Below are positions 54,493 to 64,000 of a stretch of DNA of 64,000 nucleotides, piece after piece. Location: contig NZ_JABEND010000001.1 in assembly GCF_013002705.1 (NCBI RefSeq), positions 434,001-498,000 on the forward strand, in the 5' to 3' direction. Each line of letters begins with the position of its first letter. Within the stretch, counting starts at the first letter, position 1. The position numbers and the translations under genes were made by a program. Below the pieces are notes generated by a model. That model made no database searches, was not told where the DNA came from, and worked only from the letters and a program-made list of their open reading frames with translations. The DNA comes from Nakamurella aerolata (GTDB lineage Bacteria; Actinomycetota; Actinomycetes; Mycobacteriales; Nakamurellaceae).

Positions 54493-55381
54493 CTGCTGCC
54501 TCCCTTACGGTTTGCCGGTCTGTCGACCTGGCTGTTGCCGGATCATTCGCCCTGTCGGCAGCCGCTGGATCGAGCCGGTCGGTGTCGCTGCCATGGTGAG
54601 TATCGGTGCCGCGGGCTACGACGAGGTAACCGGAACGCCAACGTGACAAGGCGGTCAGGGTTCCGGTTAGCGCCGACGCACCCGCGCGGCCGGCACACGC
54701 TACCGCGGCATTCCCGGTTGCGTCACCGCAATTTCGGGTGGTCGTGCGCTCGGCACCCGAGCCTGCGGCGCGCCCGGCGACCAGCGCAACGGCGATGACG
54801 GCGAGCACCAGCAGCCGTTGCAGCAGCCCGCTGATCTCCGCCGGCGGCCAGCTCATCCGCCCGTCCAGATCGAGCAGCCGCGGCAGGAACCCGATCAGGA
54901 ATCCGGCGCCGAGAACGCCAGCCGCGGTCAACCAACGGAACAACTCGGTGCGCAGCCCACGGCAGCGCCGGGTCAGCAGTCCCCCGGCTCCCAGCGGCAG
55001 CACCAGGAGCACCAGCGACGCCCAGCGGTGCGTCTCGCCGGCACCGCTCAGGCTGCCGGAGCCGGGTCCGTCGGCCGGGAACAGGGCGGCCACCAGCGCC
55101 GCTGCAGCGGCCGCGCCGAACCCGGCCGCCGCCGACCGGCTGCACACCCCGACAGACCCGGCAACCAGCAGCAGCCCACCGGCCAGCAGGGTGAGGGCGA
55201 GTGGGAACAGCCAGCCACCGGCGGTCCAGAACAGCTCGGACAGTGGCCGGGCCAGTGGCGAAAACCCTGGCCCGGCAACAACATCCGCGGTCAGCGTGCA
55301 GGCGACCGCACCGGTCAACAGCAAGCCGGCGCCGGATCGGCCGGCAGTCGCGGCGGCCGGCAGTACGGGCGGGAAGGCCAT
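54128..55381 (-). CDS. DUF998-type six-helix membrane protein, 3' end uncertain
   Basis: The first 210 residues contain six hydrophobic segments (LLLTGAVACTLTADVVAG; WLFPLALTLLAGGLLLVAGS; AAAAAALVAALF; ASLVLLVLPLGAGGLL; AAGVLGAGFLIGFLPRLL; LLVLAVIAVALVAG) with the motif SELFWTAGGWLFP, and loops as in DUF998 proteins. After about residue 215 the frame continues for 200 low-complexity residues rich in Ala, Arg, Asp and His, running 365 nt into the HNH gene in another frame. No conserved feature is visible there, so a frameshift has probably hidden the true stop. A stop in the neighbouring frame at 54723 would give a normal length of about 220 residues. Function unknown. Confidence 0.55.
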   Translation of the reverse strand: MAFPPVLPAAATAGRSGAGLLLTGAVACTLTADVVAGPGFSPLARPLSELFWTAGGWLFPLALTLLAGGLLLVAGSVGVCSRSAAAGFGAAAAAALVAALFPADGPGSGSLSGAGETHRWASLVLLVLPLGAGGLLTRRCRGLRTELFRWLTAAGVLGAGFLIGFLPRLLDLDGRMSWPPAEISGLLQRLLVLAVIAVALVAGRAAGSGAERTTTRNCGDATGNAAVACAGRAGASALTGTLTALSRWRSGYLVVARGTDTHHGSDTDRLDPAAADRANDPATARSTDRQTVREAADVRRTADQCLLPGAVPDRVAAGHHLVGHRGRRRDREPSERSGAFQVFDRAAAADRPVAHLRACRCRPDQAAARPAAVLRAGPAAGPAHLRLLRRARRHRRPHRAAVPRRPEHLGQPDHRLP

Positions 55382-55489
55382 GCCACCCAGCCTCGGGCGG
55401 ATCGACGGCCGCTCCTATCCCGCCAATCCCCCACTGCACCCTGACGCTTCCCCCACCTGCACCCTGGCGCCAGCAGGACACCGGCCCGG

Positions 55490-56404
55490 TCAGGTGAGCC
55501 GGATCAGCCCCTCCTGCACAACGGTCGCCAGCATCTGACCCTGCTCGGAGAAGAAGTAGCCGACCCCGAGCCCGCGCGCGCCGGAGGCGCTCGGCGAGGC
55601 AATGTCGTAAAGCACCCAGTCGTCCATCTTCACCGGCCGGTGGAACCACACCGCGTGGTCGAGGGAGGCCATCTGCAGTCCGCCGACGCTGGGGTTCAGA
55701 CCGTGGGTGGCCAGCACCGAGTCGAGCAGGAACAGATCGGAAACGTAGACGAGCAAACAGATGTTGAGCAGCGGGTCGTCCGGCATGGTGCCGTCGGCGC
55801 GGAACCAGACCAGGCTCCTGGCCCCTGGCGACGGCGCGGACGGCCGTCTGGCCCACGGCGGGTCGGTGACGTACCTGATGTCCACCGGCCGCGGGATCTT
55901 CGCCCACGGCCCGGCGTTGTGCCCGCCGGCCAACCGATCGGCGTAGGTCGGCAGCGACTGCGGGTCGGGCGCGTCCGGCATCGGTAGCTGATGGTCGAGC
56001 CCGGCCTCGTCGATCTGGAACGAGGCCGACAGCGTGAAGATCGGGGTGTCGTCCTGCATGGCGACCACCCGGCGGGTGGTGAACGAGCGGCCGTCCCTGG
56101 CGCGGTCGACGTCGTAGTCGATCGGTTTGCGCGGGTCGCCCGGCCGCAGGAAGTACGAGTGCAGCGAGTGCACGCGGCGATCGTCGGGGACGGTACGGCC
56201 GGCGGCCACCAGTGCCTGCGCCGCGACCTGCCCACCGAACACCCGCACCAACCGGGTCTCCGGCGAGAACCCTTGGTACACATCGGGTTCCAGCTCGCGC
56301 ACGTCGAGCAGCCTGAGCAGCTCGTCGAGCACCAGCTGCCCGCGGGGCACCCCGTCGGTGTCGAGCTGCGGCTGTGGGCGGTTGGGCGGCTCGGACGTTG
56401 TCAC
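55490..56404 (-). CDS. tesB: acyl-CoA thioesterase II
   Basis: Double-hotdog enzyme that releases CoA from medium- and long-chain acyl-CoAs. The 304 residues start near ELLRLLDVRELEPDVYQGFS; FGGQVAAQALVAAGRTVPDD and HSLHSYFLRPGDPRKPIDYD are the first-domain signatures. MASLDHAVWFHRPVKMDDWV and LYDIASPSASGARGLGVGYF carry the second-domain Asp and the other active-site residues. GTG 56404 is preferred over the in-frame GTG 56413 because TACGGT is 7 nt upstream of the former. It lies upstream of the DUF998 gene and downstream of pyk, matching the mycobacterial pykA-tesB order. Confidence 0.94.
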   Translation of the reverse strand: MTTSEPPNRPQPQLDTDGVPRGQLVLDELLRLLDVRELEPDVYQGFSPETRLVRVFGGQVAAQALVAAGRTVPDDRRVHSLHSYFLRPGDPRKPIDYDVDRARDGRSFTTRRVVAMQDDTPIFTLSASFQIDEAGLDHQLPMPDAPDPQSLPTYADRLAGGHNAGPWAKIPRPVDIRYVTDPPWARRPSAPSPGARSLVWFRADGTMPDDPLLNICLLVYVSDLFLLDSVLATHGLNPSVGGLQMASLDHAVWFHRPVKMDDWVLYDIASPSASGARGLGVGYFFSEQGQMLATVVQEGLIRLT

Positions 56405-56411
56405 AGTCGTC

Positions 56412-56417
56412 ACCGTA
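56412..56417 (-). promoter_or_regulatory. -10 box TACGGT of tesB (leaderless pattern)
   Basis: Minus-strand TANNNT, 7 nt before GTG 56404. It overlaps the alternative GTG at 56413, which therefore cannot be the leaderless start. Confidence 0.45.
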
Positions 56418-56477
56418 GGCCATCGGGCAGCGGCACCCGGTGGCGCACCCGATCCGCCGCCAACGGCGACCGGGACG

Positions 56478-57905
56478 TCAGCTCAGGTCTTCGACCCCGA
56501 GTCGGTGCACCCGGATCAGGTTGGTGGTGCCAGAGGTGTTGGGCGGGGAGCCGGCGACGACCACAACGGTGTCGCCTGGGTGGTAGCCGGGGATCTCCAT
56601 CATCGAGGCGTCGACCTGCCGCACCATGGCGTCGGTGGTGTCGACGGTGGGCACCAGGAAGGCCTGGGTGCCCCAGGTCAGCGCCAGCTGATTGCGCGTC
56701 GACTCCAGCGGGGTGAACGCCAGCAGCGGCAGCGGGGTGTGCAGCCGCGCCAGCCGGCGCACCGTGTCGCCGGACTGGGTGAAGGCGACCAACGCCTTGG
56801 CGTCCAGGCGTTCCCCGATGTCGCGGGCGGCATAGGAGATCACGCCGCGCTTGGTCCGCGGGGTGTGGGCCAGCGGCGCGACCGCGACCGATTCGGACTC
56901 AACGGCTTCGATGATCTTCGCCATGGTCCGCACCGCGACGATCGGGTACTTGCCCACCGACGTCTCCCCGGAGAGCATCACCGCATCGGCGCCGTCCAGC
57001 ACGGCGTTGGCCACGTCGGACGCCTCGGCTCTGGTGGGCCGGGAGTGCTCGATCATGGAGTCGAGCATCTGGGTCGCAACGATCACCGGCTTGGCGTTCT
57101 CCCTGGCGATCTGCACGGTGCGCTTCTGCACCAGCGGCACCTGTTCCAGCGGCAGCTCGACACCGAGATCGCCGCGGGCCACCATGACGCCGTCGAAGGC
57201 CAGCACGATGGCCTCCAGATTGGCAACGCCCTCCGGCTTCTCAAGCTTGGCGATCACCGGGATGCGCGGGGCGCCCACCTCGTCCATCACCTGGTGCACC
57301 AGCTCGACGTCGGACGGTGAACGGACGAACGACAGCGCGATGAAGTCGACGCCGAGGCTGAGCGCGAACTTCAGGTCCTCGATGTCCTTCTCGCTCAACG
57401 CGGGCACCGAGACGTTCATCCCTGGCAGCGAGATGCCCTTGTTGTTGGACACCGGGCCGCCCTCGGTCACCTTGCAGTGCACGTCGTTGCCCTGCACCTC
57501 GGTGACCACAAGGCCGACCTTCCCGTCGTCGACCAGCAGCCGGTCGCCGGGCCGGGCGTCGTTGGCAAGTCCCTTGTAGGTGGTGGACACCCGGGTCGGG
57601 GTGCCGACGATGTCGTCGACGGTGATGATCACGTCGTCGCCGGTGGCCCAGAACGGTGCAACCCCTTCGGCGAACCGGCCCAGCCGGATCTTCGGACCCT
57701 GCAGGTCGGCGAGGATGCCGACCGCCTTCCCGGAATCCGTCGCCGCCTTGCGAACCCGCTTGTACACCTCGGCATGATCGGCATGATCGCCGTGGCTGAA
57801 GTTCATGCGGGCCACGTTCATCCCGGCGTCGACCAGGGCGTCGATCTGCTCCTGGGACGAGGTGGCGGGGCCGAGGGTGCAGACGATCTTCGCGCGACGC
57901 TCCAT
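56478..57905 (-). CDS. pyk: pyruvate kinase
   Basis: Glycolytic enzyme converting phosphoenolpyruvate and ADP to pyruvate and ATP. The 475 residues cover the barrel with B domain and the C-terminal allosteric domain. Seen: start MERRAKIVCTLGPATSSQEQ, ARMNFSHGDH (substrate Arg and Asn), VMVARGDLGVELPLEQVP (the family active-site signature with catalytic Lys in IAKLEKPEGV) and MLSGETSVGKYP. ATG 57905 follows TAGGCT by 7 nt, a leaderless promoter pattern, and not the upstream ATG in the open frame. Flanked by tesB and gltD. Confidence 0.97.
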   Translation of the reverse strand: MERRAKIVCTLGPATSSQEQIDALVDAGMNVARMNFSHGDHADHAEVYKRVRKAATDSGKAVGILADLQGPKIRLGRFAEGVAPFWATGDDVIITVDDIVGTPTRVSTTYKGLANDARPGDRLLVDDGKVGLVVTEVQGNDVHCKVTEGGPVSNNKGISLPGMNVSVPALSEKDIEDLKFALSLGVDFIALSFVRSPSDVELVHQVMDEVGAPRIPVIAKLEKPEGVANLEAIVLAFDGVMVARGDLGVELPLEQVPLVQKRTVQIARENAKPVIVATQMLDSMIEHSRPTRAEASDVANAVLDGADAVMLSGETSVGKYPIVAVRTMAKIIEAVESESVAVAPLAHTPRTKRGVISYAARDIGERLDAKALVAFTQSGDTVRRLARLHTPLPLLAFTPLESTRNQLALTWGTQAFLVPTVDTTDAMVRQVDASMMEIPGYHPGDTVVVVAGSPPNTSGTTNLIRVHRLGVEDLS

Positions 57906-57912
57906 GCTTCCC

Positions 57913-57918
57913 AGCCTA
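57913..57918 (-). promoter_or_regulatory. -10 box TAGGCT of pyk (leaderless pattern)
   Basis: Minus-strand TANNNT, 7 nt before ATG 57905; identical in sequence to the box before the amidohydrolase gene. Confidence 0.55.
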
Positions 57919-58041
57919 GCCCGAGGCATCTGAATCGTTTCACCTCGGGCCACCCGCCCTGACCGCACTGCTGCCGGCCCGGACCGGCCGAGCTGCTGTC
58001 CGGACCACACAGCTGGCCGGTGCTGGCCGATCGGGCGTGGC

Positions 58042-59496
58042 TCAGGCCAACGCGACCGCCGACGGCTCCAGCGGATCGGGCAGCTCGCTGCGGCCGGTCA
58101 GGTAACGGTCGACCGATGCCGCCGCCGAGCGGCCCTCGGCGATCGCCCAGACGATCAGCGACTGGCCGCGGCCGGCGTCACCGGCGACGTAGACACCGGG
58201 AACGTTGGTGGCGTAGCCGGCGTCCCGCTCGACGACGCCGCGGTCGGTGAGCCGAACCCCGAGCTCGTCCAGCAGCCCGGCGCGTTCCGGCCCCGTGAAT
58301 CCCAGCGCCAGCAGTACCAGGTCGGCGCGCAGGTGCGCCTCGGTCCCTGCCTGCGGTTCGAACCCGCCGGGAATTCGCTTGCCCGACACCAGATGTACGC
58401 CGGTCACCTGCCCGTCGGTGCCCTCCAGCAACGTGGAGTTGACGCCGAAGACCCGGTCGCCGCCCTCCTCGTGCGCACTGGACATCCGCAGCATCAGCGG
58501 ATAGGTGGGCCACGGGGTGGACGGGTCGCGGGTCGCCGGCGGCTCGGCGTGGATGTCGAGCTGGGTGACCGATGCGGCACCCTGCCGCAGCGCGGTGCCG
58601 TAGCAGTCGGCGCCGGTGTCGCCGCCGCCGATGATCACCACATGCTTTCCGGCGGCGTCGATCTCGGGCTGGTCGAGCGAGCCCTCCACCACCCGGTTGG
58701 CCTGCACCAGGTAATCCATCGCCAGGTGCACGCCGGAAAGGTCGCGGCCGGGGACGTCCAGCTCCCTCGCGACGGTGGCGCCGGTGGCGATGACGGTGGC
58801 GTCGAAGCCGTCGCGCAGTTGCTGCGCGGTGAGTTCGGTGCCCACCTGGCAGTGGGTGATGAACCGAACCCCTTCCGCGGCAAGCTGTGCCAGCCGCTTG
58901 TCCAGGACGGCTGAGTCCATCTTGTACTCGGGGATGCCGTAGCGGAGCAGGCCGCCGATGCGCCCGTCCCGCTCGAACACGGTGACGGTGTGCCCGGCTC
59001 TGGCCAGCTGCTGCGCGGCGGCGAGCCCCGCCGGGCCCGACCCGACGACAGCCACCTTGTAGCCGGTGCTGGTGCGCGCCGGGCGCGGGGCCAGGCCGCC
59101 GGCCGCGGCGGCGTGGTCGGCGATCTGCTGCTCCACCACCTTGATCGACACCGGGTCGTCACCGATGCCGAGGACGCAGGACCCCTCACACGGCGCCGGG
59201 CAGAGCCGGCCGGTGAACTCCGGGAAATTGTTGGTGGCGTGCAACCGGTCAGAGGCCTCGTCCCAGCGGCCCAGCCGCACCAGCTCGTTCCACTCCGGAA
59301 TCAGGTTGCCCAGCGGGCAACCCTGGTGGCAGAACGGCACCCCGCAGTCCATGCAACGGGCGGCCTGGGTCTTGGTCTCGTCGTCGGAGAACGGTTGATA
59401 CACCTCGCGCCAGTCGCGCAGCCGCAGTGGAATGGGCCGGCGCGCAGGGGTTTTCCGTTCGTGCTTGAGAAAACCGTTCGGATCAGCCACGGGCAC
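58042..59496 (-). CDS. gltD: glutamate synthase (NADPH) small subunit
   Basis: The 484-residue beta subunit passes electrons from NADPH through FAD and iron-sulphur clusters to the large subunit. The N-terminus has the Cys-rich cluster-binding region ([17 protein letters not shown] and [15 protein letters not shown]). The FAD-binding motif [17 protein letters not shown] and the NADPH motif [11 protein letters not shown] follow, and a C-terminal [18 protein letters not shown]. The GTG start at 59496 overlaps the gltB stop by 14 nt, so the two subunits are translated in a coupled way. Confidence 0.96.
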   Translation of the reverse strand: MPVADPNGFLKHERKTPARRPIPLRLRDWREVYQPFSDDETKTQAARCMDCGVPFCHQGCPLGNLIPEWNELVRLGRWDEASDRLHATNNFPEFTGRLCPAPCEGSCVLGIGDDPVSIKVVEQQIADHAAAAGGLAPRPARTSTGYKVAVVGSGPAGLAAAQQLARAGHTVTVFERDGRIGGLLRYGIPEYKMDSAVLDKRLAQLAAEGVRFITHCQVGTELTAQQLRDGFDATVIATGATVARELDVPGRDLSGVHLAMDYLVQANRVVEGSLDQPEIDAAGKHVVIIGGGDTGADCYGTALRQGAASVTQLDIHAEPPATRDPSTPWPTYPLMLRMSSAHEEGGDRVFGVNSTLLEGTDGQVTGVHLVSGKRIPGGFEPQAGTEAHLRADLVLLALGFTGPERAGLLDELGVRLTDRGVVERDAGYATNVPGVYVAGDAGRGQSLIVWAIAEGRSAAASVDRYLTGRSELPDPLEPSAVALA

Positions 59497-62400
59497 TCTC
59501 CATGATCAGGGCGTCGGCGTCGGCACCGGATTCTGCGGCCTTCACCTGCAACTGCAGGACGCGCTTGTAGTCCCGCGGCATGATCCGCAGGAAGCGGCCG
59601 GCCGATGCCGGCCAGTCGGCGAGCAGTTCGTCGGCGATCGTGCTGCCGGTGTACTCCGCATGCTGGTGCACAACGTCGCCCAGCCAGACGATCTCGTCCT
59701 CGGCCAGTGGTTCCAGCTCCACCAGTTCCGGGTTGACGTGGTTCGGGTCGGGGTCGAGCAGATAGCCGATCCCGCCGCTCATTCCGGCCGCCATGTTCCG
59801 GCCGGTGGGCCCGAGGATCACCGCGCGGCCACCGGTCATGTACTCGCAGGCGTGGTCGCCCGCACCCTCGCAGACCATCAGCGCGCCGGAGTTGCGGACG
59901 GCGAAACGCTCGCCCACCGTGCCGCGCAGGAACAGCTCACCTGAGGTGGCCCCGTAGCCGATGGTGTTGCCGGCGATCACCGACCAGCCGGGCGGCGCCT
60001 GGTCGGCCGGGCTGCCCGGCGCCGGCCGCACCACGATGCGCCCGCCGGACAGTCCCTTGCCGACGTAGTCGTTGGCGTCGCCGACCAGTTCCAAGTGAAT
60101 CCCTTGCGGCAGAAAGGCTCCGAGCGACTGCCCCGCGGTACCGGTGAGGCTGACCCTGATGGTGCCGGCCGGCAGGCCGTCCGGCCCGAACTTGCGGGTC
60201 ACCTCGGAGCCGAGCATGGTGCCGACGGTGCGGTCGGTGTTGTGCACGGTCTCGATGATCTGCGCCGGTGATCCGTCGCCGAGTGCGGTCGCGGCCTTGT
60301 CGATCAGCCGGGCGTCAAGGGTGCGGGACAGGTTGTGCCGCACCGGTTTCACCCCGGACAGCGGCGACGCCAGCTCCGGCACCGCGAGCAGCGGCTGCAG
60401 GTCGAGCCCGCCGGCCCTGAAGTGCTCGACGGCCGGTTCGGTGTGCAGCAGCTCGGCGTGCCCGACGGCCTCGTCGATGGAACGGAATCCCAGCTGCGCC
60501 AGGTACTTCCGCACCTCCTCGGCCAGATACAGGAAGAAGGTCTCGACGAACTCGGGGGTCCCGGTGTAGCGCTGCCGCAACGCCGGGTTCTGGGTGGCGA
60601 TGCCGACCGGACAGGTGTCGAGGTGGCACACCCGCATCATCACGCAACCGGCCACCACCAGCGGTGCCGTGGAGAAGCCGAACTCCTCGGCACCGAGCAA
60701 CGCGGCGATCACCACGTCCCTGCCGGTCTTCAACCCACCGTCGACCTGCACCCTGACTTGGGCCCGCAACCCGTTGAGCCGCAACGTCTGCTGCGCCTCG
60801 GCCAGGCCCAGCTCCCACGGTTGCCCCGCGTGTTTGAGCGAGGTCAGCGGCGCCGCGCCGGTGCCGCCGTCGTAGCCGGCGACGATCACCGTGTCGGCGT
60901 GGGCCTTGGCCACCCCGGCGGCGACGGTACCGACGCCGGGCTCCGAGACCAGCTTCACCGAGACCCGGGCAGCCGGGTTGGCGTTGCGCAGGTCGTGAAT
61001 CAGCTGCTTGAGGTCCTCGATGGAGTAGATGTCGTGGTGCGGCGGCGGCGAGATCAGCCCGACACCGGTGGTGGCATGCCTGGTGGCGGCGATCCACGGG
61101 TACACCTTGTGTCCCGGAAGTTGGCCGCCCTCACCGGGTTTCGCACCCTGCGCCATCTTGATCTGGATTTCGTCGGCGTTCACCAGGTAGGCACTGGTGA
61201 CGCCGAAGCGTCCGGAGGCGACCTGCTTGATGGCTGAGCGCCTGGTCGGGTCGAGCAGCCGGTCGATGTCCTCGCCGCCCTCGCCGGTGTTGGACTTGCC
61301 GCCCAGCCGGTTCATCGCGACCGCGAGGGTCTCGTGCGCCTCGACCGAGATCGACCCGTAGCTCATCGCGCCGGTGACGAATCGCTTGACGATCTCGCTG
61401 GCCGGCTCCACCTCGTCGAGCGGAACCGGTTGCGCGGCAGCGGTGTTGAACTCGAACAGTCCGCGCAGCGTCCCGCCTTCGGCGGAGAGCTTGTCCACCG
61501 CAGCGGTGTACCTGGCGAAGACCTGCTCCTGCTTGGACCGGGTGGCGTGCTGCAGCAGGTAAACGGTTTCCGGGTTGAACAGGTGGATCTCGCCCTCCCG
61601 GCGCCACTGATACTCACCGCCCACCTCGAGCCCACGGTGCTCGCGGGAGCTTCGGGTCGGCGTGAACGCCAACGCGTGCCTGGCGGCGACATCCGCGGCG
61701 ATCACCTCGAGATCGGAGCCGCCGGCGAAACTGGTGGTGCCGGCGAAATATTCACCGATCACCTGCTCGTCGAGCCCGAACGAGGCGAACACCTGGGCGC
61801 CGGTGTACGAGGCTACGGTGGAGATGCCCATCTTGCTCATCACCTTGAGCACGCCCTTGCCGAGCGCCTTGATGGTGTTGCGCACCGCCTTGGCCGGCGA
61901 GATCCCCGGCAGCTGGCCGGATCCGGCCATGCTCTCGACGGTTTCCAGCAGCAGGTAGGGGTTGACGGCGGCAGCGCCGAAGCCCAGCAGCAGCGCGATG
62001 TGGTGCACCTCGCGAGCCTCGCCGGTCTCCACCACCAGACCGACCCTTGTGCGGGTCTTGGTGCGCACCAGGTGCTGGTGGATCGCCGACGTCAACAGCA
62101 GCGAAGGAATCGGTGCCCTGGTGGCGTCGCCGTCGCGGTCGGACAGGATCAGGATCCTGGCGCCGGCGGCGATCGCGGCGTCGGCTTCGCGGCGACATCG
62201 CTCCAGCGCCGTGGCCAGTCCGGCGCCGCCGTCGGCCACGTCGTACAGCCCGGAGATCACCGCGGAGGCGAACCCCGGCTTGTCGCCGTCGGCGTTGATG
62301 CCGACCAGCTTCGCCAACTCGTCGTTGTCGATCGCCGGGTACGGCAACAGCACCTGACGGCAGTGCGCCGGCGTCGGGATCAGCAGGTTGAGCTCCGGCC

Positions 62401-64000
62401 CGACGACACCGGCCAGCGAGGTGACAACGGCCTCCCTGATGGCGTCCAGCGGCGGGTTGGTGACCTGCGCGAACTGCTGGCTGAAGTAGTCGAACAGCAG
62501 CCGCGGGCGCGCGGACAACACCGCCTCGGGGGTGTCGGTGCCCATCGAACCGTTGCCCTCGGCGGCGGTGGCCGCCAGCGGCGTGATCAGGATCCGCAGC
62601 TCTTCGTCGGTGTAGCCGAACATCTGCTGCCGACGCCGCACCGCGTCGGGCGCGGCCACCACGTGCTCGCGGGTCGGCAGGTCCGACAGGGTCAGCTGCC
62701 CGGCGTGCACCCACTCGTCGTAGGGATGCTCGGCGGCCAGCGCGGATTTCACGTCGGTGTCGTTGAGGATGCGGCCGGCGACGGTGTCGATCAGGAACAT
62801 CCGGCCGGGCTGCAGCCGCCCGCGCTCCACCACCTTCTCCGGCGGAATCGGCAGTACCCCGGATTCGCTGGCCAGCACCACGGTGCCGTCGTCGGTGCGC
62901 CACCAGCGCCCCGGCCGCAGACCGTTGCGGTCCAGCACCGCGCCGAGCAGCCTGCCGTCGGTGAAGGTGACACACGCCGGGCCGTCCCACGGCTCCATCA
63001 GGCTGGCATGGAACTCGGCGAAACCCTTGATGTCCCTTGGCAAATCGGGGTTGTTCTCCCACGCCTCCGGCACCATCATCAGCACCGCGTGCGGCAGCGA
63101 ACGGCCGGCCAGGTGCAGCAGTTCCAGCACCTCGTCGAAGCTGCCGGAGTCGGAGCTCTCCGGCGTGACGATCGGGAAGGCCCGGCTGAGATCGCCCGGA
63201 ATGGCGTCGGTTTCCAGCAGTGCCTCGCGGGCCCGCATCCAGTTCCGGTTGCCGCGGACGGTGTTGATCTCGCCGTTGTGCGCGATGAACCGGTAAGGGT
63301 GGGCCAGCGGCCAGGCCGGGAAGGTGTTGGTGGAGAACCGCGAGTGCACAACGGCGATCGCGCTCTCCAGCCGCGGATCGGTGAGATCGGCGAAGAACGC
63401 CGGCAGCTGCGCCGTGGTCAGCATGCCCTTGTAGACCAGGGTGCGGCTGGACAGCGACGGGAAGTAGACGGCCACCCCGGCGGCCGCGGTGTCGTGCTCG
63501 ATCCGCTTTCGCGCCGGGAACAGCAGCCGATCGAGGGCCAGTCCGTACTCCCCCGCCGGGCCGGAGACGAACAGCTGCGCGAAGGACGGCATCACGTCGA
63601 GGGCCATCTGCCCGACGCCCGACCCGATGGGGTCGACCGGCAGCTCACGCCAGCCGAGCAACCGGAGGTTTTCGTCGGCCAGCACCTGCTCGATGATCGC
63701 GACCGCTGTGGCGCGCTGGTCCGGGTCAGCTGGCAGGAAGGCGTTGCCGACCGCGAAGGCCTCACCGTCCGGCTCGACGCCGGGCTCGGCCGGCCGTGCG
63801 GTGGGCAGCTCGAAGTCGCAGACCTGCCGGAGAAACTCTGTTGGCACCTGGATCAGGATCCCGGCGCCGTCACCGACCGCTGGGTCGGCACCAGCGGCGC
63901 CGCGGTGGTCGAGATTGATCAGCGCGGTGATGCCGTCGCTGACGATCTTGTGACTGCGTCGTCCCTCGATGTCGGCGACCGCCGCGACACCGCAGGCATC
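59483..64000 (-). CDS. gltB: glutamate synthase large subunit, 5' end beyond the window
   Basis: Makes glutamate from glutamine and 2-oxoglutarate. The 1505 visible codons run into the right window edge. Near the edge [12 protein letters not shown] carries the catalytic N-terminal-nucleophile Cys of the amidotransferase domain, so only the start and pro-sequence (a few codons to a few tens) are missing. [20 protein letters not shown] follows. The FMN barrel has [18 protein letters not shown], and the 3Fe-4S cluster is formed by [19 protein letters not shown]. The C-terminal beta-helix ([17 protein letters not shown], then [20 protein letters not shown]) is complete. Overlaps gltD by 14 nt. 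Confidence 0.97.
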   Translation of the reverse strand, partial: DACGVAAVADIEGRRSHKIVSDGITALINLDHRGAAGADPAVGDGAGILIQVPTEFLRQVCDFELPTARPAEPGVEPDGEAFAVGNAFLPADPDQRATAVAIIEQVLADENLRLLGWRELPVDPIGSGVGQMALDVMPSFAQLFVSGPAGEYGLALDRLLFPARKRIEHDTAAAGVAVYFPSLSSRTLVYKGMLTTAQLPAFFADLTDPRLESAIAVVHSRFSTNTFPAWPLAHPYRFIAHNGEINTVRGNRNWMRAREALLETDAIPGDLSRAFPIVTPESSDSGSFDEVLELLHLAGRSLPHAVLMMVPEAWENNPDLPRDIKGFAEFHASLMEPWDGPACVTFTDGRLLGAVLDRNGLRPGRWWRTDDGTVVLASESGVLPIPPEKVVERGRLQPGRMFLIDTVAGRILNDTDVKSALAAEHPYDEWVHAGQLTLSDLPTREHVVAAPDAVRRRQQMFGYTDEELRILITPLAATAAEGNGSMGTDTPEAVLSARPRLLFDYFSQQFAQVTNPPLDAIREAVVTSLAGVVGPELNLLIPTPAHCRQVLLPYPAIDNDELAKLVGINADGDKPGFASAVISGLYDVADGGAGLATALERCRREADAAIAAGARILILSDRDGDATRAPIPSLLLTSAIHQHLVRTKTRTRVGLVVETGEAREVHHIALLLGFGAAAVNPYLLLETVESMAGSGQLPGISPAKAVRNTIKALGKGVLKVMSKMGISTVASYTGAQVFASFGLDEQVIGEYFAGTTSFAGGSDLEVIAADVAARHALAFTPTRSSREHRGLEVGGEYQWRREGEIHLFNPETVYLLQHATRSKQEQVFARYTAAVDKLSAEGGTLRGLFEFNTAAAQPVPLDEVEPASEIVKRFVTGAMSYGSISVEAHETLAVAMNRLGGKSNTGEGGEDIDRLLDPTRRSAIKQVASGRFGVTSAYLVNADEIQIKMAQGAKPGEGGQLPGHKVYPWIAATRHATTGVGLISPPPHHDIYSIEDLKQLIHDLRNANPAARVSVKLVSEPGVGTVAAGVAKAHADTVIVAGYDGGTGAAPLTSLKHAGQPWELGLAEAQQTLRLNGLRAQVRVQVDGGLKTGRDVVIAALLGAEEFGFSTAPLVVAGCVMMRVCHLDTCPVGIATQNPALRQRYTGTPEFVETFFLYLAEEVRKYLAQLGFRSIDEAVGHAELLHTEPAVEHFRAGGLDLQPLLAVPELASPLSGVKPVRHNLSRTLDARLIDKAATALGDGSPAQIIETVHNTDRTVGTMLGSEVTRKFGPDGLPAGTIRVSLTGTAGQSLGAFLPQGIHLELVGDANDYVGKGLSGGRIVVRPAPGSPADQAPPGWSVIAGNTIGYGATSGELFLRGTVGERFAVRNSGALMVCEGAGDHACEYMTGGRAVILGPTGRNMAAGMSGGIGYLLDPDPNHVNPELVELEPLAEDEIVWLGDVVHQHAEYTGSTIADELLADWPASAGRFLRIMPRDYKRVLQLQVKAAESGADADALIMESARG

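Noticed and set aside
54723-56423. A 566-codon minus-strand frame across tesB and the DUF998 gene
   Set aside because: It is out of frame with both recognised proteins and consists of Arg/Ala/Gly-rich shadow sequence.

Overview
The window is a 64 kb piece of a very GC-rich actinomycete chromosome. Codon third positions are almost all G or C and GTG starts are frequent. A mycothiol-type (MDMPI/DinB) enzyme, DUF222/HNH, DUF3558 and DUF402 proteins, a CoaE-GrpB fusion and an ANTAR response regulator all point to Actinomycetota. From memory, the order gltBD, pyk, tesB, pdtaR-type regulator, livKHMGF, polA, rpsA, coaE, uvrB, uvrA is the conserved actinobacterial core backbone, parts of which occur in Mycobacterium and Streptomyces in the same order. 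Genus cannot be fixed from the sequence alone.

Layout, left to right. 1-5 kb: the 5' part of trmI, an M50 membrane protease, a hotdog thioesterase, hisG-hisE and a HEAT-repeat protein. 5-16.5 kb: uvrA with an unusual basic tail, then a block of metabolic and efflux genes (MDMPI-like enzyme, metallo-beta-lactamase fold hydrolase, amidohydrolase, 14-TM MFS exporter, small P-loop kinase, S9 peptidase). 17-24.5 kb: a DUF222/HNH protein and a two-gene ABC module whose first protein fuses a membrane-anchored serine hydrolase to an ABC ATPase, followed by an alpha/beta hydrolase. 24.6-26.2 kb: an apparently decayed sigma/membrane-protein locus (frameshifted Asp-box protein plus a region-4 stump of a sigma factor touching the uvrB stop). 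26.2-34 kb: uvrB, a DedA protein, coaE, a small ORF, a DUF3558 lipoprotein and rpsA. 34-38.9 kb: a frameshifted DUF402 gene, a methyltransferase, DUF4870 and ASCH-like proteins and an amino-acid permease. 38.9-39.5 kb: two 234-bp direct repeats carrying palindromes. 39.6-46.9 kb: a secreted multidomain GH3 glycosidase, polA and a PaaI-like thioesterase. 47-52.6 kb: a complete branched-chain amino-acid ABC transporter operon. 53-64 kb: an ANTAR regulator, a class-I-shaped tRNA-Leu(CAA), an HNH protein, a DUF998 protein, tesB, pyk, gltD and most of gltB.

Functionally the window mixes information processing (uvrA, uvrB, polA, rpsA, trmI, tRNA), central carbon and nitrogen metabolism (pyk, gltBD, hisGE, coaE) and nutrient uptake (liv operon, APC permease, GH3). 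A striking regulatory theme is a TANNNT box 6-8 nt upstream of the start codon at a dozen genes, the expected signature of leaderless transcripts. The least ordinary items are the hydrolase-ABC fusion, the dispersed palindrome family, the sigma-factor stump and the UvrA tail. No CRISPR array, phage module or insertion sequence was found.
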